From: DATHRK01 sp035465395
GTDB lineage: Bacteria > Gemmatimonadota > Gemmatimonadetes > Longimicrobiales > RSA9
Direction of reading: 5' to 3'
Length of the DNA stretch: 64,000 bases
Assembly: GCA_035465395.1 (NCBI GenBank)
Contig: DATHRK010000046.1
Coordinates: 1 to 64,000, forward strand
Shown in pieces: positions 41,742-50,588 of the stretch. Every line of letters begins with the position of its first letter. The stretch's first letter is position 1. The notes beneath the pieces are model-generated. The model saw only the letters and a list, made by a program, of their open reading frames with translations. It ran no database searches and was not told the DNA's origin. The position numbers and the translations under genes are program-made.

Positions 41742-43210
41742 GGCGCCGGGGCGGTCCCGGCCTCGACCCAACGCCGCAGCGCCGGCGCCCCGCCGCGGAA
41801 CGAGTACGCCTCGAAGCCGGCGCGCTGCATCCGCTCCGCGATCTGCGCGGTGCGCACGCCCTGCTCGCAGTACAGGACGTAGGTCGCATCCCGGTCGAGC
41901 TCGCCCAGTCCCCGCTCGAGCTCCCAATCGTCCACCAGACGGGCCCCGTCCAGATGCCAGCGTGCGAAGTCGCTCTCGCTCCTGCAGTCGAGCACTGTCG
42001 CCCCCGCCGGGACGTCGGCCGTGAAGAGGTAGGGGGCGACGAGGTCCGTCGCGGTGAGGTCGCGCAAGCCGAGGGTGCGCACCTCCGCCAGCGCAGCCTC
42101 CAACACCGCCGGGTCCATCCGCGCCTCCTGGCCGTCCACGGCCTCCACCGTCGCCGCGGTCACCGGCCGCCCCGGGGCGATCGCGCAGTACTCCTTCACG
42201 CGCGCCGACAGGTCGGCCGTGCCTATGGTGCGGGCGCGCGCGATGATCTCGTCCTTGTCGAAGCCGATCAGCGGTCGGAAGACGGGGAGCGCGGCGGCCG
42301 GCTCGATCGCCCGCAGGTTGGGCAACGTCTGCGACGAGACCTGGCCTACCGCCTCGCCGGTGACCAGGGCCTCATGCCCCGCCGCCAGCCCGGAGGCCGT
42401 CCGGTACATCGCGCGCTTGAGCAGGACCTGCCAGTACTTCTCCACGGTCCGCTCGCGGAGGTGATCGACGACGGCTTCGAAGGGCACGACGTGAATGCGG
42501 GGCTGCGATCCGTAGCTCCAGCGATCGGCGAGCACCTTCATCACGGCGAGCACGGACCTCTCGTACGCGTCTCCGCCGAGGTTGCAGAAGACGTAGTCGA
42601 GGTCCACGCCGCGCTTCAGCATGAGCCAGGCGGCCACGGCGGAGTCGTAGCCGCCCGAGACCAGCGCCAGCGCGCGCCCTTCCACGCCGAGCGGCAACCC
42701 CCCGGCGCCGGCGACGCGCGACGAGAAGAAGTGCGCGAGCTCGTCTCGCACCTCGACGCCGACGGTTACGTCGGGGTTGGAGAGGTCGACCTTCGCGTGC
42801 GCATCCAGCTCGGCGCCGAGAGCGATCTCGATCTCCTTGGAGCGGAACGCGTGCGTCCCGGACCTCCGCGCCCGGACCGCGAACGTGCGACCACGAACGA
42901 CGTCGGCGTACAGCTCCGAGCCCGCACGGACGATCTCGTCCAGCTCCGCGGGGACCGTCCGGTCGATGCGCGAGAGCGAACCGATCCCGAAGACGCGCGC
43001 GAGGTGACTCGCCGCGTCGGAGGAGTCGGCGCGCACGTGGATCCTGCTCCAACGGTCCTCGATGTCGAACCGCCCCCCCGCGCTCTCCAGGGCATCGCCC
43101 ACGTTCCGGAGCAACTGCTTGCGGAAGCGCTGTTGGGTGCGGCGAGACTTGATCGAGAACTCTCCGGCAAGCCGGAGGAAGTACCGTTGATCGGTTGCGG
43201 GCTCGCTCAT
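41738..43210 (-). CDS. thiI: tRNA 4-thiouridine synthase/thiazole sulfurtransferase with rhodanese domain
   Basis: A 490-residue ThiI. An N-terminal ferredoxin-like region (YFLRLAGEFSIKSRRTQQRF) and THUMP domain (~60-165) precede the PP-loop ATP pyrophosphatase motif LALVSGGYDSAVAAWLM (residues ~180-196). TGEAVGQVSSQTLPNLRAIE follows. The C-terminal rhodanese domain, residues ~395-485, holds the persulfide Cys in YVLYCEQGVRT. It activates U8 of tRNA for sulfuration and can supply sulfur for the thiazole of thiamine. The ATG shares one base with the stop of the upstream BNR gene (TGATG). It complements thiC in this window. Confidence 0.93.
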   Translation of the reverse strand: MSEPATDQRYFLRLAGEFSIKSRRTQQRFRKQLLRNVGDALESAGGRFDIEDRWSRIHVRADSSDAASHLARVFGIGSLSRIDRTVPAELDEIVRAGSELYADVVRGRTFAVRARRSGTHAFRSKEIEIALGAELDAHAKVDLSNPDVTVGVEVRDELAHFFSSRVAGAGGLPLGVEGRALALVSGGYDSAVAAWLMLKRGVDLDYVFCNLGGDAYERSVLAVMKVLADRWSYGSQPRIHVVPFEAVVDHLRERTVEKYWQVLLKRAMYRTASGLAAGHEALVTGEAVGQVSSQTLPNLRAIEPAAALPVFRPLIGFDKDEIIARARTIGTADLSARVKEYCAIAPGRPVTAATVEAVDGQEARMDPAVLEAALAEVRTLGLRDLTATDLVAPYLFTADVPAGATVLDCRSESDFARWHLDGARLVDDWELERGLGELDRDATYVLYCEQGVRTAQIAERMQRAGFEAYSFRGGAPALRRWVEAGTAPAP

Positions 43211-44298
43211 CAGACTGCTCCCGGCCGGTCGCTCGTGGCCGCGCCGACGCAGAGAATTCTCGGCAGGAAGCCGGCAACCATGTGCCACGACGAGCCGCCG
43301 TCCGGGCTCGCGAACAGGTGGCCTCCCGACGTGCCGCAGTATACCCCGAGAGGATCGGCCGTGTCCGTCGCGAGGCCTTCGCGGAGCACCGTCACGAAGA
43401 CGTCCTCCTGCGGCAGGCCACGTTCCAAAGCGTGCCAGGACTCTCCGGCGTCGCGCGTCTCGAAGACCCGCAGGCGCCCCTCGGCGACGGTGCGCATGTG
43501 GCTCGAGGTTTCGGGAACCACCCACGCGCGATCGGCGTCCGTCGGATGTACCGCGAGCGCGTACCCGTAGTCGGTCGGGAGGCCGGGTGTGATGTCGAGC
43601 CACGTGTCGCCGCGGTCGTCGCTCCTGAACGTGCCGCAGTGGTTCTGCTGGTAGAGCCGGCCGGCACGGGCGGGATGCAGCACCAGCTTGTGCACGCACT
43701 GACCCGATGGAGGGTGGGCCTCGGGCTGGAAGCAGGCGGGCACGCCGCTGTTGCGGGGCGCCCATGACTCGCCGGAGTCGTCGCTTCGGTAGACGCCGCC
43801 CGCGGATATCGCCGCAAACAGCACCTCGGGGTCCTCCCCGTCGACCCAGACGTCGGTCAACGCCAACCCACCCCCCATCGCCTGCCACGTCGAGCGCGTG
43901 GGGTGGTCGTTCAATCCGGGCACCGGGTCCCAGGTGCGGCCCGCGTCCGCGGTGACGAAAAGGCCCGCCGGCTGGACTCCGGCATACAGGACCTCGGGGC
44001 TGTGGTCGGGGCCCGGAGCAAGCCGCCAGATGGCTGCGAGCGCGCGCTCGTCGCGGTGCACCGGTGCGGCTTCCAGCGTTTCCCAGGTGCGGCCCCCGTC
44101 GGCGCTGCGGTGCACGTGACTGCCCCACACTCGGTGGTTGCTCGCGGCCCAAAGGAGCCCGGTCCGGCGGTCGCGAAACGCGTGGTAGATTTCCCTGCCC
44201 TCCAGCGCGGGCGCCGAGAGGGCCCAGGCACGTCGGTCGGCGGATCTAGCCAGAAGGAGACCTCGCCGGGTGCCGATCAACAGGAGCGTCGTGGACAC
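43210..44298 (-). CDS. BNR-repeat/sialidase-like beta-propeller protein
   Basis: A 362-residue protein built of BNR/Asp-box blades: HRSADGGRTWETL, VTADAGRTWDPV, YRSDDSGESWAPR, FRSDDRGDTWLDI, FETRDAGESWHAL and ASPDGGSSWHMV, each with the S/T-x-D-x-G-x-T/S-W pattern. This is a six- or seven-bladed propeller of the VPS10/sialidase/Ycf48 type. No signal peptide is evident, so it is probably cytosolic; no sialidase catalytic residues are obvious. The GTG at 44298 starts VSTTLLLIGTRRGLLLA, the first blade. It overlaps thiI by one base. Confidence 0.75.
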   Translation of the reverse strand: MSTTLLLIGTRRGLLLARSADRRAWALSAPALEGREIYHAFRDRRTGLLWAASNHRVWGSHVHRSADGGRTWETLEAAPVHRDERALAAIWRLAPGPDHSPEVLYAGVQPAGLFVTADAGRTWDPVPGLNDHPTRSTWQAMGGGLALTDVWVDGEDPEVLFAAISAGGVYRSDDSGESWAPRNSGVPACFQPEAHPPSGQCVHKLVLHPARAGRLYQQNHCGTFRSDDRGDTWLDITPGLPTDYGYALAVHPTDADRAWVVPETSSHMRTVAEGRLRVFETRDAGESWHALERGLPQEDVFVTVLREGLATDTADPLGVYCGTSGGHLFASPDGGSSWHMVAGFLPRILCVGAATSDRPGAV

Positions 44299-44442
44299 GT
44301 TAGTTTCTAGCGAAGAGGCGTCTCGGAAACACGAATGTCGAGGTTGGCGACGCATCGGGCAAAGCCGCGGCCACGCGGTGCGGCGCTGGTTGACGCCACG
44401 GTTGCCGCTGCCGTCGCGAACGCCCCATCATCGGATCGGTAG

Positions 44443-45915
44443 ATGATGAACGGGACGAGGGATCCACACGCACAGGCGACCGGGATCGGGTCGCAGGAGC
44501 TGGCGGACGCGGGTGTCCACCTCGTCCCCGCGGAGGCGGAGCGCGAGCGGCGCCTGTCCAGCGTCAATTACAACGTCGTCACCTACCCCATCTTGCGCCT
44601 GACCGGGTTCGGCATCCTCGGCGCGATCGTGGTCCTCCACAACACCGCCGTCCTGGGCCAGGAAGACCTGGCGCCGGTGCTCACCTACGCAATCGTCGCG
44701 CTCGTGTACTGCGGGCTGAGCTGGACACTCCTGAAGGCGTTCTACGAGCGTTCGCTCCAGTGGGCGGTGGACCTGGGGGACGTCTTCTTCCTGCTCGACC
44801 TGGGACTGATCACCTACGCCATCTACGCTTCGGGAGGGGAGCGCAGCTTGCTGTTCTTCGCGCTCGCCATCCGTGCGGGGGACCAGGTCCACGGCGGCGT
44901 ATTGCGCACGGTGATCTTCGCCCACGCCGCGGCTCTTTCCTACGCCGTGCTGGTAGGGTGGCTGTATTTCGGAGAGGGCCGGGCGCTGTCGCTCCCGGCG
45001 GAGGAAGCGAAGATCCTCTTCGTCTACGCTTCGGGGCTCTGGCTGGCGCTGAGTGCCTGGCCGGCCGAGCGCATCCGCGAGCGAACCCGCGCCGCGGTGA
45101 ACTTCGCCTCGGAAGTCCTCGCCCGCCTCGAGATCCGGTCTCGTGACCTGGCCGAGCAGACTCGCCAGGCGAGAATCCTGCGGCGGCGGTCGGACGCCGA
45201 TGCGCGCTCCCGCGCGCTCGCGGCGGCGCGGCTCGGGCGCGAGTTCCGTGGGCCTCTCGCACGCATCGACTCCTCCCTTCAGGGACTCCAATGGAAAGAG
45301 GCCGACCGCGAGGCCGTGGCGGACCTGCGCGCCGCGACGGCATCGATCGCGGACCTGACCCGGCGATTCGACGAGATCGCCGAGAGGGGCCGCAGCGGCC
45401 CGTCGCTCGGCTCGGTGCCCCTGGGTCCCCTGCTCGACCAGGTGGTCAGCCAGCTGCGCTGGTGGATCGAGGATCGGGAGATCAACTGCGAGGTGCGGGT
45501 CGCGGAGTCCGAGCCCGGGGGGCTGCGTGCGCACGCAGACGAGGAGTGGCTGGAGGAGGCATTGTGGAACGTGGCGTGGCTGGTCGTTCGCGGAGCCGCC
45601 CGTAACGCCACCGTTGAGATCGCAGCCGGCTCGCGAGACGGCCGCGTTCACGTCACCGTGGAGGACCCGACCGTGCGCCCGTCGGCGCTGACGCGGTCCC
45701 AGATCAGCCGGTTGGGCCGGCCCAGTACTAGCGCGAGGGAGTTGGACGCGGATCCTTCGGCGATCGCCTTCCACGAGCCTCACCGCAGCCCGGAGGGTGG
45801 GGAGCTGCAGGCCGCTGCCGGACTTCTCGAGAGCATGGGGGGCCGCCTTGCGGCAGAGGCCGGGGTCGATCGGGGACTCGAGATCACGCTGATCCTCGAC
45901 CCGGCGATCGTATAG
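44443..45915 (+). CDS. Degenerate membrane histidine kinase-like protein
   Basis: A 490-residue protein. Residues ~45-205 hold about five transmembrane helices (LRLTGFGILGAIVVLHNTAVL, VDLGDVFFLLDLGLITYAIY and others). A coiled-coil linker (LEIRSRDLAEQTRQARILRR) then leads to a HisKA/HATPase-like region. The H-box reads LGREFRGPL with Arg266 where the phosphorylated His should be. The N-box is partial (LEEALWNVAWLVVRGA) and the G1 box appears as VEDPTVRPS without the DxGxG glycines. Catalysis is therefore unlikely; a pseudokinase sensing or scaffold role is inferred. No response regulator is adjacent. Confidence 0.65.
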   Translation: MMNGTRDPHAQATGIGSQELADAGVHLVPAEAERERRLSSVNYNVVTYPILRLTGFGILGAIVVLHNTAVLGQEDLAPVLTYAIVALVYCGLSWTLLKAFYERSLQWAVDLGDVFFLLDLGLITYAIYASGGERSLLFFALAIRAGDQVHGGVLRTVIFAHAAALSYAVLVGWLYFGEGRALSLPAEEAKILFVYASGLWLALSAWPAERIRERTRAAVNFASEVLARLEIRSRDLAEQTRQARILRRRSDADARSRALAAARLGREFRGPLARIDSSLQGLQWKEADREAVADLRAATASIADLTRRFDEIAERGRSGPSLGSVPLGPLLDQVVSQLRWWIEDREINCEVRVAESEPGGLRAHADEEWLEEALWNVAWLVVRGAARNATVEIAAGSRDGRVHVTVEDPTVRPSALTRSQISRLGRPSTSARELDADPSAIAFHEPHRSPEGGELQAAAGLLESMGGRLAAEAGVDRGLEITLILDPAIV

Positions 45916-45975
45916 CGGGACGGTTCGGCCAGTCGGTCCGGAACCCCGTCGGCGAGCCTTAGAGTGGGCGTCGGC

Positions 45976-47211
45976 TCAGGCGTTCAGCCGGTCGAGCGTG
46001 GTCTCCAGCGCTGCGGCCAGCAGGCCCGTCGCGCCGGCGGCGCGGGCGGCGACCTCGTCGACGCAGTCCACGATCGTCGCATCGACGGCCTCGAAGATCG
46101 CCGTCGGAGCCGGGGAGCCGCCGGGCTCCATCAGGAAGCTGAACGCGCGGGCCATCCCGCAGTTGGCCAGGATGTCGGCCAGGACCGTGAAGCGCGCGTC
46201 CGCATCCTGGCACACGTCGGTCGCCCCGATGGCCCGTTCCCGGAACGGCTGATTGGCGCCGCAGCCCAGCATTCGCACGCCTGAGGCCTCGAGCCTGGCG
46301 AGTCGTGCCGCGTCGAGGGTGGCGGACGCGGCGGCCGCGACGAAAACCGTGCCCGGCTCGTCGTCCAGGCCCCGAGCCTCGCGCGGGGCGGTGCGCGGGT
46401 CGTCCTCCGGCAGCAGCTTGGGCTCCCCCCTGGCGATGAGCTCCTCCACCCCCGCCGCGTCGAGGCCGTCCGGGTCGATCAGCTCCCGATGCGCGTCGGA
46501 AAGGCCGACGATTCGCGCCCCCGCGCGCGCCAAATAGAGAGCGCAGGAGGCGCCGACGTTGCCGAAGCCCTCCACCCGCACGCGCGCACCGTCGAGCGGC
46601 TCGCCGAGCCGCTCGTGCGTGCGCTCGATCGACCGCGCGACGCCGAAACCGGTGATAAGGTCGGCGACGGTGGAGGGGCCGTTCGGCAGGCCGAAGCCCG
46701 CGTTCACGGGAGCCTTGACGCCCTCGTCGAGCCGGCCGAGGATCGCGCTGCCGTTCTCCCGACCGTCGAAGTGGCCCCGCACGACCCCCTGTTGCGGGTG
46801 CACCAGGCCGACGTCCCTGAAGGAAGGCAGCACATCGGTGACCCCGTCCACGCCCAGGTCGCCGCCGGTGCCCACACACGACCGCAGGTAGGGCGAGATG
46901 GCCCTGAACCACCGGCGAAGCACTTCCGGCTTCCTGGGATCGCGGGGGTCGAAATCAATGCCGGACTTGGCTCCGCCGATCGCCGGGCCGGTGAAAGTGA
47001 ATTTCAGTTCCATGGCCTTCGCGAGGAAGACGACTTCGGACTCTTTCAACCCCGCGCGCATGCGCGTCCCGCCCCCGGCGGCTCCGCCGCGGAGGGAGTT
47101 CACGACGAGCCAACCCTGGGCCTCCGTTTCGCTGTCGCGCCACCGCACGACGAGCTCGGGCGGAATGTGCAGGAAGCGCGCGTAGCGGTCCCACAGGTCG
47201 GGACTGGTCAT
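45976..47211 (-). CDS. Glu/Leu/Phe/Val dehydrogenase family protein
   Basis: A 411-residue amino-acid dehydrogenase. The dimerisation/substrate domain includes GGGTRMRAGLKESEVVFLAKAMELK and TGPAIGGAKSGIDFDP, which carries the catalytic-type lysine. The Rossmann NAD(P) domain has VRVEGFGNVGASCALYLARAGA, and GCGANQPF and ANCGMARAFSFLM follow, as in the family. It oxidatively deaminates an L-amino acid; the substrate is unclear since the glutamate-pocket motif is atypical (GGAKSG). The start ATG overlaps the XdhC N-terminal-type gene by four bases. Confidence 0.85.
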   Translation of the reverse strand: MTSPDLWDRYARFLHIPPELVVRWRDSETEAQGWLVVNSLRGGAAGGGTRMRAGLKESEVVFLAKAMELKFTFTGPAIGGAKSGIDFDPRDPRKPEVLRRWFRAISPYLRSCVGTGGDLGVDGVTDVLPSFRDVGLVHPQQGVVRGHFDGRENGSAILGRLDEGVKAPVNAGFGLPNGPSTVADLITGFGVARSIERTHERLGEPLDGARVRVEGFGNVGASCALYLARAGARIVGLSDAHRELIDPDGLDAAGVEELIARGEPKLLPEDDPRTAPREARGLDDEPGTVFVAAAASATLDAARLARLEASGVRMLGCGANQPFRERAIGATDVCQDADARFTVLADILANCGMARAFSFLMEPGGSPAPTAIFEAVDATIVDCVDEVAARAAGATGLLAAALETTLDRLNA

Positions 47212-47564
47212 GCGCCCTCTCCGGCGTCGTGCCCCGACCCGCCCCGGACGACGGGCTCGACCAACACGTCCATCACGCCCCCGCACACGGCGGGGCTCAA
47301 GGAGGTGACGTCGTCGGTGAGGTCGACGCGGACGACCCGGGGGCGCCCGCTGGCGATGACCGCGCGGGCCGCGCTCAGGACGTCGGCCTCGCCGCAGCCG
47401 CCGCCGATCGTACCAACGGTTGCCCCGGAGGCCTCGATCAGCATGCTGGCGCCCGCCGAGCGCGGCGTGGACCCGCGGACGCGGACGACCGTAGCCAGCG
47501 CGCTGGGCGCCCGCTCCGTCTCGACGCGGATCACCGCTCGCAGGAGTTCTTCGTTCGGTTCCAT
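47208..47564 (-). CDS. XdhC/CoxI-family N-terminal-domain protein
   Basis: A 118-residue protein corresponding to the XdhC/CoxI N-terminal domain: LATVVRVRGSTPRSAGASMLI and TIGGGCGEADVLSAARAVI, with VCGGVMDVLVEPV at the end. These are molybdenum-hydroxylase maturation factors that handle or sulfurate the molybdenum cofactor. The conserved Cys in GGGCGE is present. A full XdhC-Rossmann protein is encoded immediately upstream, 12 bases away, so the two split the usual XdhC roles. It overlaps the dehydrogenase gene by four bases. Confidence 0.85.
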   Translation of the reverse strand: MEPNEELLRAVIRVETERAPSALATVVRVRGSTPRSAGASMLIEASGATVGTIGGGCGEADVLSAARAVIASGRPRVVRVDLTDDVTSLSPAVCGGVMDVLVEPVVRGGSGHDAGEGA

Positions 47565-47576
47565 GAGGACTTCCCG

Positions 47577-48470
47577 TTACCCCGCCGAATCGCTGGGGTG
47601 CGCGCCGTCGTCGTCGCGGCTCGGACCTGAAGCGGCCGGCGAGCCGGCGGCTTCCCCGCTCGCCGCGGCCTGCAAGCGATCGAGCACGCGCTCGCGGTCG
47701 CGCAACGCGCCCGGCGGCGTCGTTCCTCGCCGGACCGCGATCAGCTCCGCGGCGATGGCGACCGCGATCTCAGCCGGCGTCTCGGCGCCGATGTCCAGCC
47801 CGATCGGCGCATGCAGCCGCGCGATCTCGGCGTCCGGCACGCCGGCACCGCGCAGCGCGAGAAACGCCGCCCGCACACGGCGCCGGCTCCCGATCAGACC
47901 CACGTACGCGGGCCGCGCCCGCTCCGCAAGCACCCGTCGCAGGCAGTCCAGGTCGTGCTCGTGGCCGCGCGTCACCAGGACGAGGTACGTGGAGGCGCTC
48001 ATCTCGATGCCTTCGAACGCCTCGGCGAAGTCCACCAGCCGCGTCTCCACCCCAGGGGCGAAGCGAGCCGGCTCGACGAACTCCGGGCGGTCGTCCATGA
48101 CCAACACACGAAAGTCGAGCGCGTCGCCCAGCGCGGCCAGTTCCACCGCGATGTGGCCGCCCCCCGCGATCACCAGGCGGTCCGTTGGCCGGTACCCCTG
48201 CGCGAACAGCAGGCCTCCTCCGGGAAGCGGCTGTGTCTCGACGCCCCCGGAAGCCAGGGCGCGTCGGCCCAGAGCCGCTCCTGCGCGATCGAGAGCGGTG
48301 GACCCGAGGGTGCCTTCCGTGTCGCCGGAGCGCACGATCAACCCGTCGGAGGACTCCGGCCCCTCCGCGTCCTCCACGTGGCGTACGAAAGCGATCGGCT
48401 CGCCCCCGCCGAGTGCCTCCAGCGCTTCGCGGGCCATCGCTGCGAGAGGGTGGACATCGGATCGCGTCAT
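47577..48470 (-). CDS. XdhC-family molybdenum cofactor maturation protein
   Basis: A 297-residue protein. The N-terminal part aligns with an XdhC domain, although the Cys motif of its partner is not seen here. The C-terminal Rossmann domain has DRLVIAGGGHIAVELAALGDAL and VLVMDDRPEFVEPARF, with YLVLVTRGHEHDLDCLRRVL and YVGLIGSRRRVRAAF, all XdhC signatures. Such proteins bind Moco, sulfurate it and insert it into xanthine-dehydrogenase-family enzymes. The gene is divergent from that of an orphan [2Fe-2S] subunit of this enzyme family 81 bases away. Confidence 0.88.
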   Translation of the reverse strand: MTRSDVHPLAAMAREALEALGGGEPIAFVRHVEDAEGPESSDGLIVRSGDTEGTLGSTALDRAGAALGRRALASGGVETQPLPGGGLLFAQGYRPTDRLVIAGGGHIAVELAALGDALDFRVLVMDDRPEFVEPARFAPGVETRLVDFAEAFEGIEMSASTYLVLVTRGHEHDLDCLRRVLAERARPAYVGLIGSRRRVRAAFLALRGAGVPDAEIARLHAPIGLDIGAETPAEIAVAIAAELIAVRRGTTPPGALRDRERVLDRLQAAASGEAAGSPAASGPSRDDDGAHPSDSAG

Positions 48471-48517
48471 TCCGGAAGGTAGCGTGCGTCGACGCGGTCG
48501 CGAGGGTCCGACGGTGC

Positions 48518-48546
48518 TTGTTGGCCGTGCCCGGCTCCCCTACAGT
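48518..48546 (+). promoter_or_regulatory. Candidate promoter for the [2Fe-2S] subunit gene
   Basis: TTGTTG (48518-48523) and TACAGT (48541-48546) are separated by 17 bases. The ATG at 48552 lies six bases after the -10, so the message would be leaderless. This matches the absence of a Shine-Dalgarno sequence. Confidence 0.45.
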
Positions 48547-48551
48547 TCGCC

Positions 48552-49031
48552 ATGGCCTCCATCGTTTCGCTGCGGGTGAACGGTCGCACCTACGAGGTCG
48601 CCGTTCCCGCCCACCATACCCTTCTCGAGACGCTCCGCTACGCGCTCGGGCTGACTGGCTCCAAACAGGGCTGCGACAAGGGCGACTGCGGCGCGTGCAC
48701 GGTCCTGCTCGACGGCACTCCGGTGTTGAGTTGCATCACACCGGTATGGGAAGCGGAGGGGGCCGACGTGCGAACGGTGGAGGGGCTGGCGGGGGTCGGC
48801 GAGCCCCACCCGCTCCAGGCGGCCTTCGACGAATTCGGCGCGGCTCAGTGCGGCTTCTGCACGCCGGGCATCCTGATGTCGGCGGCGGCCCTGCTGGAAC
48901 GCAATCCGACCCCGTCCCTCCAGGACATCCGCGAGGCCCTGTCCGGCAATCTGTGCCGCTGCACGGGCTACACCAAGATCTACGAGGCGGTGGAAAAGGC
49001 GGCGGCCGAACTGGCGCCGCGCGACCCATAA
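48552..49031 (+). CDS. Xanthine dehydrogenase/CO dehydrogenase-type [2Fe-2S] small subunit
   Basis: A 159-residue iron-sulfur protein. The N-terminal plant-ferredoxin domain binds one cluster with GCDKGDCGACTVLLDG plus a later Cys (VLSCIT). The C-terminal four-helix domain binds the second with QCGFCTPGILMSAAALL and NLCRCTGYTKIYEAV. It transfers electrons from the molybdenum site to FAD in xanthine dehydrogenase, CO dehydrogenase and aldehyde oxidoreductase families. No large (Mo) or medium (FAD) subunit is encoded next to it; a DinB gene follows. Either the partners are elsewhere or it serves a different oxidase. Confidence 0.9.
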   Translation: MASIVSLRVNGRTYEVAVPAHHTLLETLRYALGLTGSKQGCDKGDCGACTVLLDGTPVLSCITPVWEAEGADVRTVEGLAGVGEPHPLQAAFDEFGAAQCGFCTPGILMSAAALLERNPTPSLQDIREALSGNLCRCTGYTKIYEAVEKAAAELAPRDP

Positions 49032-49061
49032 CAGGTCGCTGAAGAAGGGGAGTGCGGCTCC

Positions 49062-49568
49062 ATGACGGAACGGGCCTTCATCGAGCGTTCGCGCGAGTAC
49101 CTGACGGGCGAGTACCTGCCCAAGATCCGCGCGGCGGTGCTGCCGCTGGACGAAGAGGCTGTCTGGTGGCGCCCGAACGACGCGTCCAACAGCATCGGCA
49201 ACCTGGTGCTGCACCTGGCCGGCAACGTCCGGCAATGGATCGCGCACGGCGTGGGCCGGGAAGAGGACGTTCGCGACCGCCCCGCCGAGTTCGACGCCCG
49301 GGAAGGCGCCGACGCGGAACAGCTCCTGGAGACGCTGGACGCGGCGCTGGCGGCGGCCGACGGCGTGCTCGCCGCTCTGCCTCCGGAAGCGCTGCACGAG
49401 CGTCGCACGATCCAGGGGATGGACGTGAGCGTGCTCGACGCGATCTACCACGTCGTCGAGCACTTCGCGGGTCACACCTATCAGATCATCTGGATCGCCA
49501 AGGCGCGGACCGGGCGCGACCTCGGCTTCTGGAAGGTGGACGGGGGGACAGCGACCCCGGCCTGGTAG
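49062..49568 (+). CDS. DinB-superfamily protein
   Basis: A 168-residue four-helix protein. LDEEAVWWRPNDASNSIGNLVLHLAGNVRQW is the DinB start, carrying a His of the metal triad (LHLAGN), and VVEHFAGHTYQIIWIAKAR supplies the other two histidines (HFAGH). DinB proteins bind a divalent metal and include thiol-transferases (bacillithiol, mycothiol S-transferases). The thiol partner is unknown. It follows the iron-sulfur subunit gene by 30 bases. Confidence 0.8.
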   Translation: MTERAFIERSREYLTGEYLPKIRAAVLPLDEEAVWWRPNDASNSIGNLVLHLAGNVRQWIAHGVGREEDVRDRPAEFDAREGADAEQLLETLDAALAAADGVLAALPPEALHERRTIQGMDVSVLDAIYHVVEHFAGHTYQIIWIAKARTGRDLGFWKVDGGTATPAW

Positions 49569-49572
49569 CCAG

Positions 49573-49600
49573 GGCGGCGGTCCCCCGGACGACCGCCGCC
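49573..49600. terminator. Bidirectional hairpin between convergent DinB and lipoprotein genes
   Basis: A perfect 10-bp stem (GGCGGCGGTC / GACCGCCGCC, 8-base loop) lies in the 53-base gap between the DinB stop and the stop of the convergent lipoprotein gene. No T-tract is evident. Confidence 0.55.
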
Positions 49601-49621
49601 ACGGTCCGCAGACCCCGGCTG

Positions 49622-50323
49622 CTAGCGGCGGCGGAACGGCCGGTCGGTGGCCCGCGCGTCCAGATCGAGCTCGAAGGTCTCGCCGTCGACGGTGAGCTCG
49701 GCGAACTGCGTCCCGTCGAAGGTGATGGTCACAGTCCGCGAACGGGTGCGCTCGCCGTCCGGTCCGACCCAGGTCGCTTCGATCGAATGGGTCACCGTGC
49801 CCGACAGCGGCCAGGGGTGCTCCGAGCGCGGCAGCCCGACCACGACGTCCTCCATCAGGCTCGATGCGTTCATGTCGTAGCTGCGGTCCCCGTCGGCGTC
49901 GGAGTGGCGGCTGCGGCTGACGGCCGTCTCGCCCGCGCCGTTCCACGTGCGGGTCGTCTCCTCACCCTCGAGCCCCGAGATCGCGAACTCCCGGTGGTGG
50001 TCGAAGCTGGCCTCCCATCCGTCCCGGGACGCGTCGCGGGAGGCGTCGACCTCGATGGTGATGACGTCCGTCGTGAGCGGGTCGTAGCCGTCCTGCTCCT
50101 CACCATCCGCGTCGAAGTAGCGCACCGTGCGCGAGAACTCGCCCGTCCACGTCCGGTCTCCGCCGGGCACACCGCGCAGGGCGCCGATGTCTTCCATCGT
50201 TTGATCGGCGGCCACCAACGCGATATCGGCGTCCAGAGCATCGGCGCTGTCGGGAACCGACGGATCATCGGCGCAGCCCGCCGCCACGGCCGCGCACACC
50301 AGAGCGGTCAGGGTCTTTCGCAT
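49622..50323 (-). CDS. Putative lipoprotein, beta-rich
   Basis: A 233-residue protein. MRKTLTALVCAAVAAGC ends in a lipobox Cys at residue 17. The mature part is rich in Asp, Thr and Ser and looks beta-stranded (TRTWNGAGETAVSRSRH, ATWVGPDGERTRSRTVTITF, FAELTVDGETFELDLDA). No family is recognised. GAGGAA lies a few bases before the ATG. It is convergent with the DinB gene. Confidence 0.6.
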   Translation of the reverse strand: MRKTLTALVCAAVAAGCADDPSVPDSADALDADIALVAADQTMEDIGALRGVPGGDRTWTGEFSRTVRYFDADGEEQDGYDPLTTDVITIEVDASRDASRDGWEASFDHHREFAISGLEGEETTRTWNGAGETAVSRSRHSDADGDRSYDMNASSLMEDVVVGLPRSEHPWPLSGTVTHSIEATWVGPDGERTRSRTVTITFDGTQFAELTVDGETFELDLDARATDRPFRRR

Positions 50324-50588
50324 CGTTCCTCCTCGTTTTTGGGCCGGGCGGAGAGGGGCCCGAGCGATCTTCTGCGCATCTGGACGGCTCGCCTTCCAGG
50401 GACGTTAAACGGTCAGCTGGGGGATGGGACGCTCACCGACCGTCTCACGCCCACGATGGTGCTGCCCGCGGAGTAGACCGGCTACGCAAGCACTCGGGGT
50501 CGATCACCTCTCGGTGGTCGGCCCCGGGGCGGCGTTCGGAGGCGCCGCCCTCTGTCCTCGAAGGGGCCTGCCGGTGCATGTTCCCGGC

